Source of the DNA: Entrophospora sp. SA101
Taxonomy: Eukaryota > Glomeromycota > Glomeromycetes > Entrophosporales > Entrophosporaceae
DNA length: 64,000 nucleotides
Reading direction: 5' to 3'
Assembly (NCBI GenBank): GCA_958430865.1
Contig: CAUDNR010002891.1
Coordinates: 2,152 to 66,151 of the forward strand
Below, in pieces: positions 51,228 to 64,000 of the stretch; within the stretch, counting starts at the first letter, position 1; the number at the start of each line of letters is the position of its first letter. The notes beneath the pieces were generated by a model. That model was not told the origin of the DNA. It ran no database searches and was given only the letters and a program-made list of their open reading frames with translations. The translations under genes and the position numbers were made by a program.

Positions 51228-51779
51228 AAATTCCTTAAGCAGAATATTTTTCAAATCAATTTATTTACAAAAAAATGTAATTAATGCGCTTTCATTAATC
51301 ACAATTAAATAGAATCATATTATTTACCTGCGTCAAAAAGTTTCTTTCAATCGAATTAATTATCTTTGTTATTTGTCATAGGTCAAATTAAAAACCATTT
51401 CCGTCGAACCTTCTTATAATAATAAGCGGAGTAATAGTAATAGTTTATAATAACAAGCAAAACCTAAGCTTTAAGCCAAAAATATATAACATACATAAAA
51501 GAAAGGTTGCCGTGTTACGGTTCCTTAACTAAATGTCGTAATTTCGACATTTTGCGTAACGTTTTTCTGTTTTCTCCCGATCTGCAATTTCGCCCGATTT
51601 TGGAAAAGTGTTTGTTCTGTTGTAAATGTCAAATATTGCTAAATTTCTAAATTAGCTAAATAAAAATTAAAATAACATAATGTTTAATAATGAAAATTTT
51701 ATGAATTTGTTAAATAAGTATTAAATAATCTTAACATAAATTCTGTATAGGGTCTATTGAATAATGTTATTTTCATCAT
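51228..51779. other. Intergenic, no gene seen
   Basis: AT-rich spacer after UBP6. One short hairpin AAATGTCG/CGACATTT near 51530-51552. Nothing else recognised. Confidence 0.4.
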
Positions 51780-52852
51780 GTGCTATATAATGCTATGAAT
51801 AATGCATTTTTAATTTCCTGGTGACCAAATAAATGAACTTTACATAGACTAAGATAATAAATTTTACTTACTTGTTGATCTAAATGTGGCACATGAACAT
51901 TTTGGGCTCAATCATAACTATAATGAGCAATAGCATCAACACTACAATATTGTGTTTTATTCATTGAATAATGTTGATCAATTAGTTTTCTTTGTTCTGC
52001 TAATTTTGTATTTTTATTATAATAATTTCTTTCTACTTTGGCCTTGGACAGATGTTCTTTAAATCTTTTGAGCAAATCTTTAGCTTCTTCCTCTTGATGA
52101 GCATTATAATGTAAACCATCTCTAAAATGTTGACAAGTATCACACAAATTAATTCTTGGACTCATAATTTGAATTTCTGGTGTAAGTTGATGTCATAATT
52201 TTCTGAATGCATCATATTTTAAGGATTTCAAATTATTATCTTCTTCTAGACCAGCAAGAAGATCTCTATGTACTGATTTATAACTCATTTCAGCTGGTAA
52301 AAATATAATTGATTGGGTTATTCTGTTGATACTTCTTCCTGGACTTGGTAAACCATGAACTTCAGCATAATTTTCCAAAAAATTCTTTACAATTTCTGCA
52401 ACATTTTTGTCAATCACCATTTTAGTTTTCCATTGAGGCATCCTTTTAATATTACCATGAACTCTTGTTAAAAGACCATGGTTTATTAGATCATTTCTGA
52501 TATTTTCAAAATAAGTCCTGCCAATCCCCAACATATTGAGGTAAGTTTCTTGACAAAGGAGTGTATTGTGATCCCAATGGTAGAAAGTTCTTTTATTAGA
52601 TCTGGTTTTCTTTTTAAGGTGTCTTCTAGTGCTTATTGATCCACCATCCATTGCCTTAAGTTGTGCCATCAAAAATATGTCTTGTCCAGACTTGGAAAGA
52701 GCCTGAAAGGATTCTCTTAATTCTGCAAATTGTTCCTTGGGAATTCTTGAAGAGCAATCACATCTACAACCTTTTTCTAAAAAATCAATTGCTTTTTCAT
52801 ATTCATTAGAACCATTATAATTGTTACTTTTATTATTACTTTTCATATACAC
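51780..52852 (-). pseudogene. Transposase-like gene with two in-frame TGA, 3' truncated
   Basis: One continuous frame from ATG 52852 is broken only by TGA at 52193-52195 and 51908-51910. It encodes DFLEKGCRCDCSSRIPKEQF, ESFQALSKSGQDIFLMAQLK, CQETYLNMLGIGRTYFENIR, GLPSPGRSINRITQSIIFLP, then CDTCQHFRDGLHYNA and HVPHLDQQVSKIYYL, and is cut after KVHLFG. In relatives I recall from Rhizophagus, Trp stands at both TGA sites (FRKL.HQL, SYD.AQN); this is memory, not a search. A more decayed copy is at 22041-23020. Function unproven. Confidence 0.65.
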
Positions 52853-53319
52853 TTATCCCTATATATATAATCTTATGTTCACTTTGTAAGCTTTTTATTT
52901 TAAATTAAATTCTGTTAACAACAATAATCCAAGTCAGTCTTTTACAGCTGGACAAAAATTTTAGAGATCAAATTTTAATAACCATTTATCATTACTTTTC
53001 ATATTACCTCAAACAAATAATCTTTTATTTTGCTTTGACTCACAATAAGTAAATTGTTAAAGGATTCACAAAGAAATTTTATAGCTTAGCATTGATTGTT
53101 CTGAAGAAATAGTAAGTATTAAGAATTTAATGATTTTATTTGGGTCTATTATTTATAAATTTACTTACTAACAGTAATTTATAAAATATTATTTTGTAAA
53201 AGATTTATTTGTACTTTAAATTCAGGCAGTATGAAAAATTATTTGCTTTTCAGTTATTTTGCAAAAATTTAATGATGTTACATAGAAATTAATATCCAAA
53301 GAAAAAGTTTGAAAAGAAT
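52853..53319. other. Spacer between two decayed genes
   Basis: No coding frame or repeat with clear borders; AT-rich. Confidence 0.4.
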
Positions 53320-55172
53320 TTAGCATTTAAAGTTTACCTTATTAAACCACTGATGCTGCAAAGCATTTACAGCAGAGGGACGTTCATTTGGGTTATTTTT
53401 CATCAAGAGTGAACAGAATGCTACTGCTTCATTTGATAATAATACATCCAATGTATTTAGCAAATTTCCAACAAGATATATATCTGCTTTGTCTGTATAT
53501 GGTGATGTAGGTGTATTATGTAATTCTGGTGCCCACCATTGAATAACAAATTTTGGAATATTGTCCAACCTTCCAGAATGTTCCCAGTCACCAACAATGA
53601 ATCTTCCATGGCTATCTTTCCAAATATTTTCCCAACTCAAATCTCGATGTACATAACCTGAATCATAAACAATCTCAAGGACCTTAAGTATTTGATATAT
53701 TGCAGTTTTTAATTCTTGAATATCTTTTTGGTTGCTGTCTGAAGCACACAGGTGCAATATCTACAACATATGTTTTGATTATTTTTTTTCCACGTTTCTT
53801 CACTAGCACTTCTGGCATTGAAAATGCTTTCACAGTATACTCACATGATTCAATTATTTTATAAACTTCTTGTAAAGTTTCTATGTCACTGTAAATATAA
53901 TCTTCAAAATTCTTTATTTTTTTTTGGATATGATCACTTGAGACAAATGTAATAGATGCACCACTTTGTCTATTGAAAGTTTTTAAGAAGGGAAATGGAA
54001 CTTCTGGAAGTAGGGTTGCTGCGGCAAGAAAACATTTAAACATGTTCAGAGTTGATATTAAAACCTAAAGGATTTGATGAATGTTAAATTAGCAATATTC
54101 TGTATCCTTGAAATCAATATCCACTATTACACAATTACCTTAAAACCACCAGCAAATGTAGAAATATTATAGCGAGGTGAAATTGACATCAAATTGGAAT
54201 CTTTAGTAATGGCAAAGAACTGAAAATTTTCCTTTACTGCACCATATGAGAGAAGATAAGGAAGATTTCCACATGATGCTAAATTCCAATCCTTCATTTT
54301 ATCCCTTAATTCCTCCATTACTACATTAAAATCACCATCCTTCTTTTCTTCTGCTTTGAAAACCAATGCATCTTGAACCCATACAAGTACATCTGGTTGT
54401 AAAGAATCAATTGTAATCTCTGATGGATCTTTAACATTTCGGTTAATGTCAATAGCTAAAGATTGATATGTCTTTAAAGTTTCTCAAATACTGATAACAA
54501 TATTATCAAATTTGCTGATAAGACGAAATTCTGAACCTTCCATTGTTCTAGGAAGAGCATGCACACATTCTGCACTAAATTCAGCTGCTGTAGAACCTGA
54601 TAGATCACCATTAACAAAATAATTGTCAATATTGATGTCAATTATTTCCCTTTTCCATTGCTCATATACTTCAGATTCAATAGGGATCTTTATACAAAAT
54701 GGTTGGAGAAGAATAGTTTCTAGAACTTTTGGGTCACTTGGCAATTTAAAATTATTCAAGTCACAGAATGATTTAACAAGATCTGATAAAATGTTTTTTT
54801 TCTTTATACTATTTATTCCTAAAAATTGTTGATAATATCAGACAGAAATTAATAAAAAATGCATGAGTTAGTAATCAATTTACATTAAATAAATGTAATG
54901 AACAAAAAATAATTCTTTTTTTTTTTTTACACAATTTGTTCATTACCTTTTTCTTCACGCAACTTCTTTCAGCAATCTATCACCTCATTTCCCCATTGTT
55001 TCTTTTCCTCTTTCAAATCCCTTTCCTCTTTTTCCAATATCTCCTTCTCACCAACATATTTTTCTATCTTCTCCTCCCTCAATTCTTCTAATCTATTCAA
55101 CTTCTCTTCTGCCCTTTTTAATCTGTCTTCTGCATCATTTAAGTGTCTTTGGATTTCTTCAATTGTTGTCAT
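53320..55172 (-). pseudogene. Coiled coil, nuclease-like and kinase fusion (Crinkler-type), broken
   Basis: Minus strand, in order: ATG 55172 and a coiled coil (MTTIEEIQRHLNDAEDRLKR... to 54969), TGA, an intron near 54945, the block SDLVKSFCDLNNFKLPSDPK...CHALP-like segment to a TGA at 54484, then SLAIDINRNVKDP and PDVLVWVQDALVFKAEEKK, which resembles a PD-(D/E)XK nuclease core, SRYN-like strand STFAGGFKVI, an intron, MFKCFLAAATLLPEVPFPFL, and after a one-base frameshift near 53750 a kinase lobe with GYVHRDLSWENI, VGDWEHSG in place of DFG, and WWAPELHN. Nuclease plus kinase is an architecture described for Crinkler-type proteins. Two TGA codons and the frameshift indicate a pseudogene or a very recent inactivation. 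Confidence 0.6.
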
Positions 55173-55597
55173 TTTTTTTTTAGAATTAAAAAAAGTTTAT
55201 AAATGAATTTTTTTTATTGATTTAGATCATAATAGCATAGCGGAAATCTGCATATTTGGTAATGATTTGTGTCAATCACATTTTGATTTTATCACGTAAA
55301 AAAGAATTTCGATCGGGCTGAATATCATTACTAAATTAACAATTACACAAAATCATTAATTGCGCACACATTAATTAATTTTTAAACATAATAAACAAAG
55401 TTGTTTTTAGCTGTTAAAATATTTTTATACATAAAAAAATGCGATGCGACAGATACAGAGATAAAGACACATTATAAAAAAAATAATAAGGAAATTAGAA
55501 TTGTGCAAAAATATGGGTTTACAATTTATAACAGTAACAGTAGTGACTTGTTCTCCCATATCCATATTCAAATATTTGTAATTTTATGGAAATGATA

Positions 55598-55712
55598 TGG
55601 GAGTTGGACTATATAGGAAATTTTTTTTCTAAAAATAGATTTGATATGATTTTACTAATAAAAATCATGTGTAACAAATGCTGAGGTGTTGATTTTCCTA
55701 GTCCAACTCCCA
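55598..55712. mobile_element. TA-flanked MITE (115 bases)
   Basis: TGGGAGTTGGACTA and its near-perfect inverse TAGTCCAACTCCCA bound the element, with TA outside each end. The same GGAAA continues the inverted match inward. No ORF. Confidence 0.75.
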
Positions 55713-55778
55713 TATTTCGATTCTTATTATTCAAACATCCATAATACTTTTGAATATCATAACACTTTCAAATATCAT

Positions 55779-55996
55779 AACTAAAGGTGTTAGCCGAAAT
55801 TACTTCACTTAGTAAATGATTTTCACTGAATCTGAAATGCCAAAATAGTTTTACATAGTTGCCGAAATTATACTCAAAATTATTTGAACACTTTAACTCA
55901 ATAGCCAAAATCCACCATTATGAAAATATTGTAAATCTGAAATTGCCTGCTGAAATTGATTTTTTCAAAAACCATTTCAGCTAACGTCTTTAGTTA
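55779..55996. mobile_element. MITE with TAACTAAAG ends (about 218 bases)
   Basis: Left end AACTAAAGGTGTTAGCCGAA and right end TTCAGCTAACGTCTTTAGTT are imperfect inverted repeats. CCGAAATTA and GAAATT subrepeats occur inside. Exact target duplication is unclear (TA or TAA). Confidence 0.65.
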
Positions 55997-56108
55997 CATG
56001 TATAAATTTAGAAGTTCTTTAGAATAACTAACTATCTTTTGAAATCCTTTTATGTAATTAATATAGCATCTATGTACAATAATAAAAAAATTGTATTTGG
56101 TGTATATA

Positions 56109-56840
56109 CAGTGTGTTTCAAAAAAAACCAGAAAAATTAAATCAATCATTGTGAAACAACCACTGCATTGATTTGTATGAAAAATGGCCCATTCGATAGA
56201 TTAATAGCAGTACTTTTTATTAACTATACTTTAATACAAAATGCTTTCACTATTAGTTTTAATTAATAAACCAACATCTTGATTTTTTGATCAAATTAAA
56301 CTAATTAGAAACAAATCAGGAATTAGATCTCGTTTTTTTAATAATGAATTGTCCCAGACCTTGAAAATTTTGACTTTTATTTCATTATTTGATAAATGGT
56401 TACTAAATATTTTGAAGAAACAAAAAAAAACCAGTAGATAAATTGTATTAAATCACGTGATCTCAACTGTGAACCAACAATCAACTCTTCTATATATGAG
56501 CCAAATCACCTATTTCGTTCAACTTATTAATATTAATATTGAAATAGATATTTGTGAATGAAATGCTCATAATGTGATGTGTTTATCAGGTAGATGTATC
56601 CCTTTTATTCTAATAATATATAATTGGAAAAAAAACAGTAAAACTCAACCATATTGCGCATTTTAAAAGCTAATTACTCAAAAACTAAACATCAGATTCG
56701 GTTAGAAAATGATTTAAAATAACTTTAAAAAGCAAATCTTTGTTTAAATTTTATTTGAAACAAGTTGGATTGTTTTTTTAGCGAAAGTTACAAAAATTTT
56801 CCAGCAACAATAATTTTCCGGTTTTTTTTGAAACACACTG
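56109..56840. mobile_element. Complete Tc1/mariner-like MITE (732 bases)
   Basis: Both ends are CAGTGTGTTTCAAAAAAAAC in inverted orientation, flanked by TATA on each side. No transposase. This is the reference copy for fragments at 1-74, 155-340 and 41096-41511. The inner limit of the giant inverted repeat (56425) falls inside it. Confidence 0.88.
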
Positions 56841-56986
56841 TATATACAGTTACTAATTAGAAATTCAAAATTTTATTAAATTAATGATAAATGATGACAA
56901 TAAATATATGTGTGAAATAATGATATTTGTGTGATGTTTGTTAAATAATTTTTTGTGGAAAAAAAAAATCATATAAATAATTACAA

Positions 56987-59236
56987 TCACCAGTATTGTA
57001 ATATTTCATAAACTTCAGCTGCAATTTCAGTATTATCGGCTTGAAACACTTCATATTTTAAATTATTTAATTGTTGTTCTAAATTAATGTAATTGTGTAC
57101 AGCCAAAAGTTCTTTTGGATCAAAGGTTTTTGTTAAAGTAATTTTTGTTGGTATTTGTAATTCATCAAATTTCAACAGTCTGCTTGTATAACAAGCATTT
57201 TCATCATTATACATTTGCTTGGTAGTCTTTTGGTTTTTAATGTTATCTGCAGCAGCAAATTCCATGGAGATTTTCGATGTAGGCATATTACACACTTTAC
57301 ACAACCAATCACTCAAAGTTTTATACAATTCATCGGCTGTTGGTCGTTTGAATGGATCAGCATGCCAGCATTCTTTCATCAAATTGAGATAAGATTCTGG
57401 TATTTTATCGACATTGCCATCACCCTCATCAATATCGGGTCTTAATCCATTGAAACATATTTCCATTGCCAAGTTTTTATCATGTGGCCTGTCTGAAAAT
57501 GGTTTTCTAGAATAAATCAATTCCCACATTATTATACCAAAACTATAAATATCGGCGGCTGATGTAAATTGATTGTTTTGTATAATTTCGGGTGCCGTAT
57601 AAGGCAAAACTCCGTATACGCCATCGTCATCATTGCCATCGGGTTTGATTCTATTGCATAAACCCAAGTCACTTAATAAAATTGTGTAAGAGTGTATAAG
57701 AATATTTCCACTGTGTAAATTTTTGTGAACTTGGTTTTTGCTGTGAATACGTGTAAGTCCCGTGGCGATCGCGAATAGGATGTCTAATTTTTTCTGCCAA
57801 GTGATTTTTTTTGATATATTTTTGCTCAAGTATTTGCCTAGGTCTCCATTTCTTGCGTACTGAACAACAACCATGTAGTTATTTGTTTTTGGATCTTGAG
57901 TTAGTCCATAATACCTTGTAATGTAATTTCCACTATTATTTTCACTTTGTAAGTGTATCGAGAGCTAATTGGTTTGAAAAAAATGTATGTATGTTAGAAA
58001 TATATAGATAATTATAAATTTTTTTTAATAAGCAACGAAAAATTTTTTTTTCTTACCTCATCAAAGAATTTTGAATTTATATTTTTAGAATTGTCAATAC
58101 TTTTTAATACAATTCGCCATTCACCACAACGAACAAAAGTTTTTGACTTTTTATCAAATTTTTCACGTGGGCCATCCAACCAAATCGCCTGATAAGTATT
58201 TCCATAACCACCTTGGGCAATAAATTCAATATTTTTCAGTCTATCGTACGGAATCCATTCCAAATAATCGAAACGACTTTTGGCATTTATTTGAGTTGTC
58301 AACATAAAACAATCGATATCATCATTTCCAGTTGTCCACGTCCCGTAATTCAATTCAAAATTCTTACTCTCACAACGTTGACACCATAATGTAAAATAGC
58401 CGATATCAACTAGCGTTCGCTGACAAGTGTGACAAGTAGTTTGTTTTTTTGATGATAATGATAACGAGGAAAAGATTTTCGAGTCACGAGATTTTCTAAT
58501 ACTTATATCCTTGAATTTTGCTAGGTATGATAAAGTTCTTGACACTCTGTTGTGTAAGGAGACTGTTGAAGAATTATTACTTTTTAATGGTAATTGTTCT
58601 TTTTCGTTATTATGATTATAATTGTCCTTCTTTAGATCTTGATATTTTTGAGAATAGTTATTTGATTTATGAAAGGATTGAATACCAAGTATACTGTTGG
58701 TTCTTGACGGGTTATATTTTTTTGGGGGATTTTTTGTTGATAGAAACTGCATTGATGTATTTTGTGGTTCTGGTAGTAGCGATGTTATTGGAACCATTGT
58801 TGGCGGTGGTGTTGATGATGATGATGGTGGTGATGGTGGCGTTGAATGAATCAATACTCCATTTTCCCTTGGATAATTTTGATTTATTGGTAATTGATTT
58901 CCATAAAAAGTTTTATCATTATTGTAATTATTGTAATTATTGTAATTATTGTACTTATTGTAATTATTATAATTATTGTAATTTGTATATTGTTGTTGCT
59001 GTGAATATTGATCATAATTATAATTTGATTGCAAGCGTGAATGTTGATTTTGATTTTGATATGGGTTAAATTGATTAAATTGTTGTTGGTGATTGGGGTA
59101 TTGGTGCTGATTTGAATAATAATATTGATCATTATATTTTTCTTGGGGTTGATGATAAATTTCGTGATTATTTTTTTCTTGGAATAATGGATTATTGTTG
59201 TTGTTGTTAAATGGATGAATAATATTATCTTTTCTA

Positions 59237-59267
<31 letters not shown>

Positions 59268-59936
59268 GATTATTATTATAAAGATCATAGTTATCATTCT
59301 TCTTCTCTAAGTTATAATTATAATTATTTTCAAAACTGCGATCATAATTGTTTTCAAAATTGCGATCATAATTATTTTCGGAATTGTGATTATTTTCAAA
59401 ATCGTTGTCAAAACCATTATTATTGATGCTTCTCGAATTATTATTATTATAATGATTGCTAGTATGATTTACATTATTATTGTTTGGTCCAATTAAATAA
59501 TATAAATGTTGATTATTTGGTTCGTGTTGTTGTATCAACCTACTTTGTTCATATTGATTATGTTGATTATGGTTTGAATTATTATTGTTGTTAATAGAGC
59601 TGTTGATATTGGAAGGATTTGAATCATTTGGGTAATTTGAAGGAAATATGTCATATTTGGCGTTGTATGATGGATTTCTGTTTAGATTTAGTTGTTTTAA
59701 TAATCGTTTTTGTCTTAATATTTGTAACTTTTGTTGTTTTTGTTGGTTTTTTAATTGTTTTCTAATTCTTTTGGAAATTTTTTTGTTTCCTCTTTTATTT
59801 CTTTTCTTTATTTTTAAAAAAAAATTTTTTTTTTAGAAGAAAAAAAAAAAATGAAAATTTGAACATTCGTAATCAAAAAAGTATAAATATATATATTTAC
59901 CTTTAAAAACCATCTAAAAAATTTTATTTTAACCAT
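56987..59936 (-). CDS. Kinase-like protein with degenerate catalytic loop (right copy)
   Basis: Mirror copy of 38000-40949 with exons 59936-59901, 59805-58057 and 57964-56987. The translated open frames are identical to the left copy, including the HKN catalytic loop (Asn677) and DLG. Either two loci or one locus assembled twice. Confidence 0.85.
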
Positions 59937-61562
59937 TTCTAATTAGTAATATATTTTCTAAATTTATTTTTGATTTTTGATTTTTTGATTTTTTTTACAA
60001 AATTTTTTACATTAATAAAAAATCTTTTTTAGATGATTTTTATATTATTTTAATTGTTAATTCTTTATTGGATAAAAGGCTAATCCAACTCAATAACAAC
60101 AATAACAACCAAATAATGAATTTGAATATTTGTCACATTGTTTTTTTTTTGGATTTATTCAGACCTTTCAAGCTAATTTATTATACAAATAATGGATTTT
60201 TTTGTTTTTAGGGGAAAAGTTTCATTTAAATTACAATTACTGCATGTATGTATATTACTCGTGCATGCATCTATGCATGTGTTTCATCAACATTATTACA
60301 ATTCCTTTGATTTGTTGGATTTGTTTGTTGAAAATCCAAATAAGAATCCAAAAAAAGCAATTTTTAATTCATAAATAATATGGAAAAGAATCTTTTCGAT
60401 GATAAAGATTATAACAAAAAATATTATTAACAATAAAAAAATAAAAATCTTTGATTTTCAATTTCATTAATATTCATCATCATCATTTATAAATTAAGGA
60501 AATTTTTTAATTAAATTTTACTTTTATAGGCTGAATTAACTGTCATCAGCAGCTAGCTATTATTTAGGCTTGCTAAGCCCAATAAATTATAAAAGTAATT
60601 TTTTGATGCAGAATTTTCTTGGAAGATTTTTTTTAGTTCTTTATAATAATTTTTGTGTAACAAAAGAGAAAAGAATCGGAAGAAAGATCCATTTAAAACC
60701 CCTTTTTAGATAAAATTTAAAAAGTGATAATTATCATTAAATACATATATAGTAATTAAATAGTGATAAAATGAATATGACTCGTTGTGCGACACTCTTA
60801 CATGAATGGTTTTTATTTAACAACGACAACTTTATTGATAATTTTAACAACTCTTAAAAAATGAACGTGAAAATCTTGGTGAATCAGAACATTTTATAGT
60901 TGACTTTTAAAAATTAACTTGCAGCATGATGCTAAATCCGTTTTTGTTCAAAAAACAAACAAACAACTTTGTTACACGCTATATTTCTTTTTTAATTTTT
61001 AAAACACCCTTGCGATTGTTATTTTATTGATATTTGTATTGTTGTCAATATTTGGATTTATGTTAATGTTATTGGTATTAGTGTTATCACGGTTGATGGT
61101 GTTATTATGATCAATGTTGACATGAATGTTTGATTGATTCAAGATGTGGTTTATGTTTAAGAGAAGTTAGGGTCATCAGAGCTATATCAATTAGTTGTTT
61201 TAAGAAATTTGACCTCGTTAAACAGACTTTGAGAAGTTTTCTTTACATCCAGGTCGTGATTGTATTGATGTATTACAGTTTACTTAAACTATCCGTATAT
61301 AAATGAATCTGACATGTACGCCAATGGTCTTTTCATGGTATTAACAGAAAGCTTTGGACGAGAAACCTTAATGGTATTGGGACTGGCTAGATAAGTAGAT
61401 TATGGACAATTAGAATCCCTTATCAACAAGGCTATCCTGAAATAATTGAAACTGTGTCAGAGCCCATTGTTGTTAAGGTATATACATGTGAAATGATGCG
61501 TGTTAAAGAAGAGCTTTTATAACCTGGGCAATTCCATTAGATTGATCCTTCATATGCAATAA

Positions 61563-61793
61563 GTGGCGTATTTGATGAGAAAATGGAATTTAGCTAAAGG
61601 TGACGACACTTCAATATATGAGTGTACACTAGAGCATTGGGCATCATACCTAGCTGTAAATGATACACAGATAGCCAAAATTGAAAAAGTACCTGCACGA
61701 ACAGATATTGCATACGTTGCTTATCTTTTACCTTTTATTAGCAAGTGTGTACATATACACAATTTTGAAATGCCAAGTAATACTGTTGAATGA
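61563..61793 (+). CDS. Uncharacterised ORF, right-arm copy
   Basis: Identical translation to 36143-36373. Same reservations: decayed-looking upstream sequence (61310-61560) and no recognised family. Confidence 0.25.
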   Translation: MAYLMRKWNLAKGDDTSIYECTLEHWASYLAVNDTQIAKIEKVPARTDIAYVAYLLPFISKCVHIHNFEMPSNTVE

Positions 61794-64000
61794 GTTCATG
61801 CATGCAAAAAACCAACAAATCCAATTTAAACGGGTCTAACATATTTAACGAATCTGATGACAATAACACCCGCGTCCCTAAAACAAGTTAAAAATAGTAA
61901 AGAACGATAAATTTAATTATTATTTATTTATTTATTTATTATTACTTTATCTTTTTTCTTGCATATAAGCAAATTCTCTGAATTTAAATCACTATTTAAC
62001 ACATTTTATTCTTTGCATATGAGGCATATGCTTTGAAATTTCAATGTGCCCCCATTAAATACCCATACTTAAAAGAGTTTTTGATTCTTTATGTAACATT
62101 ATAATATAAAAATTACCTTTTCTCAGTTTATACCTTTTTCAGTATTACAAGTACTTATTATTCAAGAATCGAAAGAAACTTCAATATGTTTCTCAAGTAA
62201 TAAATAAGTGCATCCATAATATATATAATTTATTATTTTTGATTTAAAATATATGTAGATTTTTATATTTTAATAAAAATTTGAAATATTTGGTTGCACG
62301 TGAAATATTCTGTTGTAAAGAAGACTTGAAACGGTAAAATTTAGTGCAGTTACGGATGAGATCAACATCAAAGGTAATGAGTTGTTTTGCTATGTTAGCT
62401 TGAAATGATTTGAAATAATTTGTTAAAAATTGAAGTCTGAACAAAAATATTTTCGTTTTTCATTGTTATCTATTTGACAACCGAAAAACCCGAACCCGAC
62501 CCGAAACCCGAAAACTTTTTGGACTGTACCAATTATACTTAAGGTCAAAAAATAATTAAATTGTAATAAAAATCCTAAAAATTTGCATTGCACCATCTAT
62601 CATAATTTTATACAATTGACACAAGATGCAATTCGTGATGCAAGCCTCAATTCATGGTGCAAACATGATTTATGACAATTTATTAGCTAACAAAACCTTT
62701 TTAGCTATGAAGCATTGATGTTACATTAAAAATTAAAAAATTGAAAAGTTTTCATGCAATAAACAAAAGAGTTTTATATGTGGTTAAAGTTTGAATTAAT
62801 TCATACACATCACGATTATGTTTTGTGTTGTGATGGTGGCTGAAATTATTTTAAGAAATATGAAATAGTTTATCTATAGAAATTAGGAATTTAGGCTCCT
62901 AAACTAGTGACAAAACTTATAAATTACCTAAACTATGGGCAAACTCCTAAACTGTGGTTAAATTATCAAATCTATGACGATAGATAAAACGGATTTATCG
63001 AAGTGCTGTCCAATCACATGCCGTACATGTGATCTATATAGTCACTTTCGTTTTGTATTTTTTATATATTTATTAAAAAAGATTAGGATTATCATAAAAA
63101 TAACGTCATTTTTTGACCCAATTCGTTTTGTAATAATAAAACAAACCAACTCTTTTTTTTTGTTCAATGAAACGCTTTTGTGGTCGGAAATTAAACAGTA
63201 GAGTTTAATTGACCACTTGGTTTTCACCTGCAGTTTAGGTTTCGCCAACTTCGCCGCAAATTTAGGTCTAAACTATGGTTAGTTCCGGCCATTATCTACG
63301 AGCCTTGTGTCTTTAATTATGTATTGAGTCACGGATTGTCGTGAATTACGTCTTGCGTCGCGAATTGTGTTTTGCGTCACGCATGACACAAATTGCAGCC
63401 TTTAAACCACTATAACTGTTTCGCCTTTTATATTTAATTAATTATTATTATCTGAATTTATTTAAATTACAAAATTTTCATATTAACCCGAAATCAACTC
63501 GAACTCGACCCGAAAATTTCGGGTCGGTCTCGGGTTTGCCTTTAAAACATTCGGGTTCGGATTGACACTTAATCCGACCTGTTAGGAGCTTTACATTCAA
63601 GTTGACCAAAAACTTATGACCTTGCATTTGAGCCTTAGTGTTAATACATTTTCGGGCCACAAGACCGGGATTAAAAACACTTTTTTACATTTTATGTTAT
63701 TATTATCGGTCAATTCAATGATCGACAAACAAAACTTTTTTTCGTGAAAAATTTTTATTAATTTCCCCTTCGGAGAAAACAAACAAATTTATTTTTGAAT
63801 GGTCTGGATAAGAAAATTTTTATTTTTAATTGCTAAAAAGGGGGGTTTTTTTTTTAATTAAGAAAAAAAATGCTTAGTTGAATTTTTTTTTTTTCGTAAA
63901 TAACTTTTGATGTTTGCATGAAGCTTATTCTTCTATAGCGATATACTTGAAAAAAAAAAAATAATAGATACAATTGACCTTTAATTTGGGATAAATGAAT

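Larger units (their letters stand above)
56425..64000 (-). repeat. Right arm of giant inverted repeat (cut by window end)
   Basis: Reverse complement of 33707-41511, lacking 229 bases at the junction near 61967. It carries the second kinase-like gene, the uncharacterised ORF, the CGGGT-bounded composite (62482-63579) and all intergenic sequence of the left arm. Confidence 0.93.

Overview
The window is nuclear DNA from a very AT-rich eukaryote with many short GT-AG introns (about 50-150 bases). Gene content fits a fungus: the fungal-type F1Fo subunit k (ATP19), fungal Mic26/27, Vma22, bL19m and an LtrA-domain membrane protein. The kinase family (N-terminal Asn/Gln-rich region, a CxxC...CxxC motif, then a kinase domain starting WIPYDRLKNIEFIAQGGYG) and the decayed transposase-like genes resemble what I know from arbuscular mycorrhizal fungi (Glomeromycotina, Rhizophagus type). 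That genus call is inference; no search was run.

Layout. 1-4.1 kb: a site-2 protease gene (minus) bracketed by a 533-base inverted repeat whose ends lie inside mobile elements. 4.1-6.2 kb: three hAT-type non-autonomous elements, two in full here, in decayed sequence. 6.2-13.2 kb: Mic26/27 (minus) and ZW10 (plus) sharing a 109-base divergent promoter, then a mitochondrial membrane protein gene. 13.7-16.6 kb: a nested transposon stack (PIF1-like helicase remnant, pogo-like ends, Tc1 transposase with one stop). 17.7-21.7 kb: RPL18, mitochondrial bL19 and VMA22. 22-28.3 kb: decayed mobile-element genes, including a 3.0-kb TA-flanked transposon and coding stretches interrupted almost only by TGA. 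28.7-32 kb: the intact LtrA-family gene (11 exons).

From 33.7 kb to the window end the main structure is a giant inverted repeat. The left arm (33,707-41,511) and right arm (56,425-64,000, cut by the window end) each carry an identical 920-residue kinase-like gene whose catalytic HRD is HKN. The 14.9-kb spacer starts with a scrambled partial copy of the LtrA gene, then a 10-N gap, a pogo-like remnant, NFS1 and ATP19 (divergent), a small putative membrane protein, UBP6/USP14, a decayed transposase-like gene and a decayed coiled coil-nuclease-kinase (Crinkler-type) gene.

The intact genes are housekeeping genes of mitochondria (NFS1, ATP19, Mic26/27, bL19m), ribosome, ER/Golgi traffic (ZW10, S2P), V-ATPase assembly and the proteasome. 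Everything between them is accessory: MITEs, dead transposases and segmental inverted duplications. The N gap beside a scrambled copy means part of the inverted structure could be an assembly join; this needs raw reads to settle. All exon structures were built by hand from open frames, splice signals and family similarity.
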